In this document: positions 1-7,869 of the stretch, piece by piece
Layout: each line of letters starts with the position of its first letter
Numbering within the stretch: position 1 is the first letter of the stretch
Assembly (NCBI GenBank): GCA_030141605.1
Contig: JAQGDQ010000677.1
Coordinates: 45,652-85,651 of the forward strand
Direction of reading: 5' to 3'
Source of the DNA: Tubiluchus corallicola
Taxonomy: Eukaryota > Priapulida > Priapulimorpha > Priapulimorphida > Tubiluchidae
DNA length: 40,000 nucleotides
The notes under the pieces: model-generated
Seen by the model: the letters and a program-made list of their open reading frames with translations, nothing else
The model's database searches: none
Told to the model about the DNA's origin: nothing
Translations under genes and position numbers: made by a program

Positions 1-47
<47 letters not shown>

Positions 48-174
48 CAACAACAACAACGACAATAATAACAATAATAATAATAATAGTAATAATAATA
101 ATAATAATAATATTAATAATAATAATAATAATAATAACAACAACAACAACAACAACAACAATAATAATAATAAT

Positions 175-207
<33 letters not shown>

Positions 208-317
208 AATAATAATAACAATAATAATAATAAAAATAATAATAATAATGATGATAATGATAATAATAATAATAATAACAATGCTAATAATAACAATTAT
301 AATAATAATAATTATAA
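1..317. repeat. (AAT)n/(AAC)n microsatellite
   Basis: Almost pure trinucleotide repeat of AAT with blocks of AAC. It lies directly upstream of the first exon seen in the window, so it sits in an intron of the membrane-protein gene. Such tracts often begin as tails of LINE or SINE copies, but no element body can be seen because the window starts here. Confidence 0.95.
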
Positions 318-402
318 TGTATGGCCACATTTGTAAGTTTTAAAAACCTAAGAGAAATAAATATCAAAATTGCTAATACTCGACCCTATTATATTTTTTC
401 AG

Positions 403-504
403 ACAGCGTAAGCCAAGCAATGCTGTATGCCATTATATTCCTGATGCTACTAGTGATTATTTTGTTTCTAATGTATGCGTATTATAAACGACGATACCAA
501 AAAA
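403..504 (+). CDS. Transmembrane exon of a membrane-protein gene (partial)
   Basis: A 102-bp exon is bounded by a strong acceptor (TTTTTTCAG at 394-402) and a consensus donor (GTAAGT at 505). It is entered in phase 1 and left in phase 1. It encodes about 34 residues: a short juxtamembrane stretch (DSVSQA), a hydrophobic run of about 22 residues rich in I, L, F and M, then YAYYKRRYQK. The positive charges after the helix fit a stop-transfer signal with the tail in the cytoplasm, so a type I membrane protein is likely. Earlier exons lie outside the window. The next exon at 4549 continues the frame without a stop. The family cannot be named because the ectodomain is not visible. The exon call rests on splice sites, frame and the hydrophobic segment together. 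Confidence 0.65.
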
Positions 505-772
505 GTAAGTATGTACTACGATTGGTAACGTGATGCTGTCTGCAAAACGTTGCAAGTAAAAAAATTTTGATTAAAAACTTCTTTGCTTCTTAATTAGAAG
601 TTTCGCCAGCAGTTCAACTTTGGTAGCCCCCCCCCAATTGTTTACAAAATGTCAAAGATTTTAAGGGTTTCGGCGGCTTTTAATGAGACCAATAAGGTGT
701 AAAATTTTGAGGAACGATGAAATCTCCTACTGTAGCATGATATGCGATTATATATACACATAGGTATGATTA

Positions 773-1216
773 TTGATTGAATCTAATGACAAGATGGAGA
801 CAGTCAAGACTCTTTGCACCTTCTACATGGCTGATCTCGATGAAGAAACCCTCGAATTAGAGTACCGCTTGTTCACTCATGCTGTCACTGCAGACTCTGT
901 TCCTGAACATGTCGACACAAACTCACATGTTACATGCATTCACTCAGTATACTGTTATATGATTTCTTCTGGACTGGACAAACTTTACCCAATGATCTCC
1001 ATCGCATACCAGTTGATTCTGGCTCTGCCCGTTACATCTTGCTCTTGTGAGAGATCCTTTTCTGCTCTTAAATTTGTCAAGAATGCTCTCCGCAGTACAA
1101 TGAGTCAGCCACGACCGAGTGACCTGATGATCCTTGCAGTTGAGGATGAGAAAACAAAGAATATGGACTTGAAGTCTGTGGTTGAGCTCTTCTGGAGTGA
1201 TGTTCTCCGTCGTTAG
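773..1216 (+). pseudogene. hAT transposase C-terminal fragment
   Basis: This open frame of about 147 codons contains the typical hAT C-terminal dimerisation region: a block near residues 80-125 with PVTSCSCERSFSALK, then LRSTMSQPR and LMILAVE. This is the most conserved part of hAT transposases and of ZMYM1-like domesticated relatives. The first ATG is at 794; the frame opens upstream without one. The RNase H-like catalytic core and BED finger expected upstream are absent, so this is a 5'-truncated remnant. It ends with a normal stop, and an AATAAA signal follows at 1438. A plausible 3' terminal inverted repeat of the element (GACGCCCCTG) ends at 1755. It lies in the 4-kb intron between the exons at 403 and 4549, in the same orientation as the gene. 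Confidence 0.8.
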
Positions 1217-1755
1217 TACAAATTTTTAGTGCATTAATTCACATGTGTCGCTGTATATCGCTTTTTACGCTTTTTACCTCTTTGCTTTATCTTGGTGTGA
1301 TACCTGCATTGCTTTTCTACTATACCCCTAATTTCATCCTGTAACGTATTCATGTTATGTTGTTGACTTTGACTTGTGCTGCTGCATCATTTAAAAATAA
1401 CGTTTGTTGTTTGTTCAACATCTTCATCTTGCCACGGAATAAAAAGTTTAGTCATTGTTAAAAATATTAAATTAAAGGTACACATGTTTTGGTAGTCGTC
1501 TTTTCATCGAATCTTTGGATTCTTGACAGCTAATAAATACTTACATAAATTTTAATTTTAAATTAATTTTTAATTTTATTTAAATTTCTGTAGCTATAGC
1601 TTTAAGTTAAATGCCAGTTGGGAATAAATAAATTGTTTTTCTTGCACGCAAAATACTGGTGTGGGAATTCAAAATTATACGTTTTTTAAACAGTTAAGTT
1701 TGGCCATTATATACAGTCGGGGCCCCCTAATTTTTTTTGGTGCAGGACGCCCCTG
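1217..1755 (+). mobile_element. 3' non-coding part and end of the hAT remnant
   Basis: This AT-rich stretch runs from the transposase stop to CAGGACGCCCCTG at 1743-1755. The final bases read as the reverse complement of CAGGGGCGTC, a form seen at many hAT ends. No matching 5' terminus or 8-bp target duplication was found upstream, which agrees with a truncated copy. Confidence 0.5.
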
Positions 1756-1822
1756 CTTGTGATCCTGTTTTACACATGGTCACACCATTTATCCAAGCAA
1801 AACTGTTCTCCATTCCTCACTG

Positions 1823-2320
1823 CACTGTTTAGTGTAATTAGTCTGTGTGAGACTAATTTCGAAACCAATTCTTCAACGTGAACTATCAAAATTAGTCTGT
1901 GTTAGACAAATTCTGCACACAAACTAATTTCATAGAATTTTTTTCACTCCAAGATGAAAATTATTTTCAGTGGAATTAAAATGAGAGTAACAATGTTTTG
2001 CTTTTCAAATCAGGATCTTCTTCAGTGGACTCAACATTGAAGCTATAAGTTTCTTCATCAACTGGCTTGCTACTGAACTCTTCTCGGTACCTTTGAAATG
2101 ACTTCCTGCAACACCGGCTACATTTGAGTTCTGCTCCAAATGTCGGCTGCGGCTACGGCTGGATGCAGCAGCGAGCCCGTGCGCTTGATTGCCTTCCTGC
2201 AAAAAATACGCCGTATTCTGCTGTGATGCCAGATTATTCTTTGTTTCATGTGCACAAGACCTAGCCTCCACAGCGCAATACGGACTATTTTTCCACACAG
2301 ACTAATTACACCAAACAGTG
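1823..2320. mobile_element. TIR element of about 500 bp (MITE candidate)
   Basis: The ends are near-perfect inverted repeats of about 27 bp: CACTGTTTAGTGTAATTAGT at 1823, continuing to 1849, and its reverse complement at 2294-2320 with one mismatch. A second partial TTAGTCTGTGTTAGAC motif lies inside near 1890. No transposase frame is present, so it looks non-autonomous. A 97-codon minus-strand frame inside has no recognisable domain. The superfamily is not clear. Confidence 0.6.
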
Positions 2321-2346
2321 TAGCTGAGTGAGCAGACGTTTGTCAC

Positions 2347-3248
2347 GTTTCTGTCTTGGCGGTTACCGGATACGTAGAATGCAGACCGCTGTACATTCTC
2401 TTCATTTCCTCAAGACGTCATGGCGGTTACCGGATACGTAGAATGCAGGCCTCTGTACGTTTTCCTCGTTTCCTCAAGACGTCATGGCGGTTACCGGATA
2501 CGTAGAATGCAGGCCTCTGTACGTTTTCTTCGTTTCCTCAAGACGTCATGGCGGTTACCGGATACGTAGAATGCAGACCTCTGTACATTCTCTTCATTTC
2601 CTCAAGACGTCATGGCGGTTACCGGATACGTAGAATGCAGGCCTCTGTACGTTTTCCTCGTTTCCTCAAGACGTCATGGCGGTTACCGGATACGTAGAAT
2701 GCAGGCCTCTGTACGTTTTCTTCGTTTCCTCAAGACGTCATGGCGGTTACCGGATACGTAGAATGCAGACCTCTGTACGTTTTCCTCGTTTCCTCAAGAC
2801 GTCATGGCGGTTATTGGATACGTAGAATGCAGACCTCTGTACGTTTTCTTCGTTTCCTCAAGACGTCATGGCGGTTACCGGATACGTAGAATGCAGACCG
2901 CTGTACGTTTTCTTCGTTTCCTCAAGACGTCATGGCGGTTATCGGATACGTAGAATGCAGACCGCTGTACGTTTTCTTTGTTTCCTCAAGACGTCATGGC
3001 GGTTATTGGATACGTAGAATGCAGACCTCTGTACGTTTTCTTCGTTTCCTCAAGACGTCATGGCGGTTATCGGATACGTAGAATGCAGACCGCTGTACGT
3101 TTTCTTTGTTTCCTCAAGACGTCATGGCGGTTACCAGATACGTAGAATGCAGACCGCTGTACGTTTTCCTCATTTCCTCAAGACGTCATGGCGGTTACCA
3201 GATACGTAGACTGCAGACCGCTGTACGTTTTCTTCATTTCCTCAAGAC
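2347..3248. repeat. 64-bp tandem satellite, 14 copies
   Basis: The core GGCGGTTACCGGATACGTAG recurs with an exact spacing of 64 bp from about 2357 to 3189, giving 14 copies. Each unit also holds GAATGCAG, TGTACGTTTTC and TCCTCAAGACGTCATG. Variants at a few sites form local multi-unit patterns: copies 1-3 resemble copies 4-6, and copies 9-10 resemble 11-12. Because 64 is not a multiple of 3, the array is not coding. It sits in an intron of the membrane-protein gene. Confidence 0.95.
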
Positions 3249-4058
3249 ACTTGTCACGCAAGAAGCAGCAAAAGAGAGAAAAGTGTAGAACACGAGGAAA
3301 TGTGACGTTACCAAGTTCACATTCAGAATAGCCGTTAGAAGTTGTAAATGTAGTTGTTGGCTCAGTGTTCCCGATCTTCCCTTTCTCAGGTCCGCTAATG
3401 TCCACCTTGGATGCTAGGTTAATGTAAGACAACCTTCAACAGGCACATGTGGGTTACACACGCTTCATTTGACAATGCCATCTCCTGCAGATTTTGGTGC
3501 CTTAAAACATTATCTGCTTAATAAATTACATTTGATTATAATAAGTTAGGATTTCCTATGAGTGGCTACAGTAGTTTTGTGTTTTTATTTCATAGATTTT
3601 GCAGAGTATGATGAAATATCTAGATATTTGAATTCTTCTCATAGAGCCAGTGACAACAATGTTACTATAGACAGAGTTGGTTTACTAAGATACTAAGCCC
3701 AATTACGTGTAACATCAGTGTAGTCTCATTTTAGAAAGACTCATTTTGACAGGGCGATTCCCACTTTTTTCTGGGACTCAGAATTAGATCTGCTGTCTAT
3801 TCAAGAATCCTAAAATTGAAGTGCATGGTCACGTGATGACTTGAATGTGCTCCACATGAACAGCACGTGATCGCTCGAGTTCGACTCTGGTCATCGACGG
3901 CTGTTTACCTCCAAAATGAGGATATGTAAACTTTAATGTGACACCTGTGTCGATTCAATGACTCAACTTGATAAAGGAGTCAGCTTTCAGTCTCTCCGTA
4001 ATCATTATTGTTGTGGGCCCATATAATGACATTTAGTCATATACAATAAATCCTCGCT

Positions 4059-4430
4059 TAACGACGACCCATTTAGCGACGTTTCACTTAACAACATGTT
4101 ATGTTGCAATGCAATTAGTTTAACGATGCCCCATTTAGCGACGTTTCACTTAACAACATGTTATGTTGCAATGCAATTAGTTTAACGATGCCCCACTTAG
4201 TGACGTTTCACTTAACGACATGTTATGTTTGAATGCAATTAGCTTAACGATGCCCCACTTAGTGACGTTTCACTTAACGACATGTTATGTTGCAATGCAA
4301 TTAGCTTAACGATGCCCCACTTAGTGACGTTTCACTTAACGACATGTTATGTTGCAATGCAATTAGCTTAACGAAGTCCCACTTAGTGACGTTTCACTTA
4401 ACGACACGTTATGTTTGAATGCAATTAGCA
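4059..4430. repeat. 62-bp tandem array, 6 copies, resembling pogo/Tigger ends
   Basis: Six units start with TAACGA at 4059, 4121, 4183, 4245, 4307 and 4369, an exact 62-bp period. Each contains CCCACTTAGTGACGTTTCAC, TTAACGACATGTTATGTT and GCAATGCAATTAG. The first unit is preceded by ACAATAAATCCTCGCTTAAC, which resembles the TCCTCG...TTAACGACG type of terminus known from pogo/Tigger elements. An origin by amplification of a transposon end is inferred, not shown. Confidence 0.85.
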
Positions 4431-4548
4431 TTGTTTAGAGAGGACTTACGGTACATAATTAATTGAGCAACTGTTTTTAAAATTAAGTAAAAGCGTGTTG
4501 AGTAAAATTCTCTACAATCCATTGTACAATTTAATATTTCTTCTACAG

Positions 4549-4597
4549 ATGCTGCGAGAGTTGAAGTCATGGAAGTTGCAGAAGATATCAGATATTT
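4549..4597 (+). CDS. Cytoplasmic-tail exon of the membrane-protein gene
   Basis: A 49-bp exon lies between an acceptor (TTCTTCTACAG ending at 4548) and a donor (GTAAGT at 4598). Joined in phase 1 to the exon at 403-504, it reads NAARVEVMEVAEDIRY with no stop and leaves in phase 2. The peptide is acidic and hydrophilic, as expected for a tail after the KRRYQK anchor. Both flanking introns have consensus splice sites, and the phase fits both neighbours. That agreement is the main evidence, since the exon is too short to recognise by similarity. Confidence 0.55.
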
Positions 4598-4610
4598 GTA
4601 AGTAATTTTA

Positions 4611-4800
4611 ATATACCATCAGTTTACTAACACGTACCTTAAATGCGCACAGTATATGTAATTATTACTCGTATTATCTTAATATACCATCAGTTTACTA
4701 ACACATACCTTAAATTAAATCAAGTACACAGTATATGTAATTATTACTCGTATTATTTTAATATACCATCAGTTTACTAACACGTACCTTAAATAAATAT
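4611..4800. repeat. Three direct copies of a 71-79 bp intronic repeat
   Basis: ATATACCATCAGTTTACTAA starts at 4611, 4682 and 4761. Each copy continues with CACGTACCTTAAA, and the first two go on to AGTATATGTAATTATTACTC. The unit spacing differs (71 and 79 bp) because of small insertions. The repeat begins just after the splice donor at 4598 and is intronic. Confidence 0.85.
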
Positions 4801-5000
4801 AACATGCGCATACTATACTTGAAACTATTGGTAACCTAATGTAGCAACTTGATTAACCAGCTAACTCCATACAATGGAAGCTGAACTGTACCTTTGAAGT
4901 TTCAACTCATATACAGTATTCAATAACTACTTGATTACAATTAATAGATCTCGTTTCTCGGAATTACAACACTGTCATGGTAAATATTGTTTCTTTTTAG

Positions 5001-5037
5001 GGATATTGGAACTTATGTTGACTAACTAGCCTCGGTG
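5001..5037 (+). CDS. Terminal coding exon with stop, ITIM-like tail end
   Basis: The acceptor TTTCTTTTTAG ends at 5000. The first G completes the split codon from 4597, then DIGTYVD and the stop TAA at 5023-5025 follow. The full visible tail is therefore about 30 residues after the membrane span. It contains IRYLDI, which fits the ITIM pattern (I/V/L/S)xYxx(I/V/L), followed by a second tyrosine in TYVD at the C terminus. A possible donor GTAAGA at 5038 lies 12 nt after the stop and could lead to a non-coding last exon. Binding of SH2-domain partners is inferred from the motif only. Confidence 0.5.
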
Positions 5038-5099
5038 GTAAGAATTCTAAATCATTTGGCGGGCACGAAGAGTTTGCGCAAATGTAATTTTCTGTGGTA

Positions 5100-5454
5100 A
5101 CAAACCTTTTCACAGTTTCAGTGACTGATGATGATCGTTAAAAGGTCAAAGGTTAAGTGTACCAGACAACACCGTGCAGTACAAGCTTTTGTAATAGTAA
5201 CAGTTAGCTAGAACTTTACCTAGTTCATTTTTTCTTGTTCCAAAGCAAGACCCAGCTAGTAGATCACTGTGTATAGACTAATGCATAATTAAGTAAAGTC
5301 CACATAAAACAACTGAAGTTGCTGAATTGATGTGGCAGATGGCTTTGCTTTACCCACATGTCACGTGACGGTTGTAGTTGCGTTGCTGGGGTACACTTAA
5401 CCATTGACCTGCAGCAACCGCACGTACGCACAACGAAACTGTGAAAAGGCTTAT
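5100..5454. mobile_element. Inverted-repeat element (palindromic MITE-like)
   Basis: Two arms of about 73 bp face each other. The left arm (5100-5172), read in reverse complement, gives TCTGGTACACTTAACCTTTG followed by ACTGTGAAAAGG. The right arm (5381-5454) reads GGGGTACACTTAACCATTGA followed by ACTGTGAAAAGG. A third single arm occurs at 36499-36570. Between the arms there is no reading frame. This supports a dispersed element with long inverted ends, though the exact termini and target duplication are not resolved. Confidence 0.55.
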
Positions 5455-5533
5455 TTTCAACAAGAGATTAATAGACTGCACATTAGGTGTACACACTACT
5501 CACACATAATGTTACATTACATATATGGTGTCA

Positions 5534-6029
5534 GTGTAGGTCAGGGGTGTGCAAATTGCGGCCCCCTGAGAAAATTTGTGCGGCCCGCGAAGAGATTGTC
5601 AACTTAATGAAAGTGCGGCCCGGGCGATTAATTGAGTGTATCCAGCTGCCACGTCACGTGCCACGATTCCAAAGATAGTGCGGGTAGTTTTTTCTACTAG
5701 ATCGGATGCCATTAACCCTTACAAGACGGTTGTAGCTTAATGTCACTGTACTACGCAGACTGTGTGATACACATTACTAATATGCATTGTAATGAAATTA
5801 CCACTATCTGTCCTGAAAGTAGAAATATATGGTTTGTAATATAAATTTTAGTAACTTCTAAAATAGTTTCTTGAGTGTAGTAGTAATGATGTACGCAGGT
5901 CGGATGCAAAAAAATTGTTATTAGGCCCTACTGTACTTGGCTCCTTGATCAAACTGCGGCCCGCAGGAATTGCGGGAAAGTTTTATGTTTCCCGGCTACT
6001 CAGATAATTTGCACACCCCTGGTGTAGGT
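5534..6029. mobile_element. hAT-type MITE with 8-bp target duplication
   Basis: The element spans 5542-6021 (480 bp). It starts with CAGGGGTGTGCAAATT and ends with the inverted form AATTTGCACACCCCTG. It is flanked by a perfect direct repeat GTGTAGGT at 5534-5541 and 6022-6029. An 8-bp duplication, a CAGGGGTG terminus and subterminal GCGGCCC motifs are standard for non-autonomous hAT elements. No transposase frame is present. The insertion falls just upstream of an older dispersed repeat that starts near 6043. Confidence 0.93.
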
Positions 6030-6042
6030 AGTGCAAAATGGT

Positions 6043-6328
6043 TATTTCAGCAACTCATAGACATAAGCGTTGTGCATTTCTTCCTATAAACGAAACTAGA
6101 CTATGTATTTCCACTAATTCACTTGCAATTTCAATTGACAATAACAAAATCTAGAAGCAGGCCCATATTTCCCCCCTAACTAATGAAAAGTTGAGCATTT
6201 TTCAACAACAGTGTTAGACAGAGCTGTAGCTAAACGTCTCGAACGTACCTGCTGCAGGGGTGTGTGAAATAACTTGCACGCTGATTGGCCAGTCAACGAC
6301 AATGATTGACATTACGTTAGACGTCAAT
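6043..6328 (+). repeat. Dispersed repeat, copy 1 (partner at 34919)
   Basis: About 285 bp starting CAGCAACTCATAGACATAAG and ending near GACGTCAATTT is roughly 85-90% identical by eye to 34919-35208, in the same orientation. It includes the shared blocks GTGTGTGAAATAACTTGCAC and GTCAACGACAATGATTGACA. There is no reading frame, so it is an unclassified dispersed element. Confidence 0.8.
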
Positions 6329-6470
6329 TTTGCTCTAATAGTTGCTCTCAATAATTGCTCTAAAATAGCTAGAAAATACAGTATGTTTGATTTATATACA
6401 GTATTACATTTGTTATGCAATTTTTTATAGTTTATTTATGCTTAATTTCAATTTCCGTTACTTTTTTCAG

Positions 6471-6830
6471 GCTTTTGTCCATAGAATAATCCAATTCACG
6501 TTTACAAAGATTGAAATTGTCTAGAACTAGTCAAGTTGCCTGCTAACTATGCTTATTTATATTTATTGTAAGTAAATAAGTTTTTTTTAAACCAAAACAT
6601 AAATAAATATTTATTAAATTTTCTGTGATATTGACTGACGATTAGAAATGTAACTAATATAGTTAGAAAACATTTTAGACTATCATAAATTTTTTATATC
6701 TATTTTATATTTCCGTATTTGTTATATTGCATGCCTTATTGTTGATACAATTTATACAAGAGAATGTATATTTATTTAAGTTTTTGAAGAATAATTTAAA
6801 TAAACTTCTTGTGCATATATTTATCTTGTT
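6471..6830 (+). other. Possible 3' UTR exon of the membrane-protein gene
   Basis: A very good acceptor (CCGTTACTTTTTTCAG ending at 6470) is followed by about 350 bp of AT-rich, stop-filled sequence. A canonical AATAAA lies at 6799-6804 with a GT/T-rich stretch after it. Combined with the donor at 5038, this would make a spliced 3' UTR. It is inferred from signals alone. Confidence 0.35.
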
Positions 6831-6871
6831 CCGTTATTTCAATATTTGTGACACATTAACTAAGACATATC

Positions 6872-7176
6872 GGATGGTATAGTCTAATGGTAGCGCGTCC
6901 GCTTTCCGCCTGGGAGGTCGTGAGTTCGATACAGTGGCTGGCCGCATGCAAAGACTTTAGGGGTGGTACCTGCTGTTGCCCTGCCTGACGCGTGGTATTT
7001 AGGGTAAAAGTGGGGTAATAATGGCCTCTGTTATGTAGTTGTAGGTTGTTATTTACAAGCGGCCCAGAAGCTTTTCCAAAAAGCCCAATTTAAATAAACT
7101 ACTGTTGTTGTTGTTGTTATTATTGTTATTATTATTATTATTATTAATATTATTATTATTATTGTTATTATTATTA

Positions 7177-7226
<50 letters not shown>
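6872..7226 (+). mobile_element. tRNA-derived SINE with TTG/TTA tail
   Basis: The head (6872-6945) resembles a tRNA. It has an A box TAGTCTAATGG at 6880-6890 and a B box GAGTTCGATAC at 6922-6932, a normal spacing for an internal RNA polymerase III promoter. A unique body of about 150 bp follows (GACTTTAGGGGTGGTACCTG and onward), then a trinucleotide tail of TTG and TTA from about 7099. The acceptor and anticodon arms do not pair well, so it is a SINE and not a functional tRNA gene. Confidence 0.8.
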
Positions 7227-7228
<2 letters not shown>

Positions 7229-7359
7229 TATACAGAGAAGAAATTTTAATTTTTTTAGTGACTTAAATGCACCTTAGTCAAATGTATATAACATTAATAA
7301 TATAATATAATTAATATAATAATAATAATATATGTAATACTGAGTTCGATTGGTTTGGT

Positions 7360-7470
7360 TGAATTAGATTAGATTAGATTAGATTAGATTAGATTAGATT
7401 AGATTAGATTAGATTAGATTAGATTAGATTGGATTGGACTGGTTTGGGTTGGGTTGGGTTAGATTCTATT
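7360..7470. repeat. (AGATT)n pentamer repeat grading into GGGTT
   Basis: About fourteen copies of AGATT run from 7366 to 7432. Degenerate GGATT, GGTTT and GGGTT units follow. It is a simple repeat with no other feature. Confidence 0.9.
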
Positions 7471-7592
7471 AGAATACATTAGATTATATTGAATTGAAAT
7501 AGATGAGATGGGATGAAAAGAGACAGATTTATTTGACTCTGCATTAAAAATTAAACAGTAGAAATTTTTATTGTTATAATACGTCCCATAAA

Positions 7593-7869
7593 GGCACGTT
7601 CAGACTGTTTTCTCTCTGACTCGTAAGTGTGAACTGCTTTGTCAGTTACTGTCGGTAAGTTATTGCAAACTCTTCGACCGTTGCTGTGAGTTCATTTCCT
7701 GTCTAGTGTGAACGCCTCGCAGCGAGTTACTCTCGACACCTTCAGTGAATAGAGAAGTGAGTGTCATCTCCTGTTTACTGTCAGAGAGTAACTCGCAGTA
7801 AGTTTTGCTCTCTGGTCTAAACATGCTTGTGAGTTACTTGGATAGAAAATTCGCTAGTGTGAACATGCC
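7593..7869. mobile_element. MITE candidate with imperfect TIRs and internal stem
   Basis: The left end GGCACGTTCAGACT and the right end, read in reverse complement, GGCATGTTCACACT match at 12 of 14 positions. Inside is a perfect 13-bp inverted repeat: GCGAGTTACTCTC at 7722-7734 and GAGAGTAACTCGC at 7784-7796. Motifs of the GTGTGAAC and GAGTTACT type recur through the element. There is no coding frame. The ends resemble some Harbinger-type elements, but a target duplication is not clear. Confidence 0.5.

Noticed and set aside
2005-2298. 97-codon minus-strand frame
   Set aside because: Lies inside the 1823-2320 TIR element and shows no transposase or other domain.
6872-6945. Functional tRNA gene
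   Set aside because: The A and B boxes are good, but the acceptor and anticodon stems do not pair and a SINE body and tail follow.
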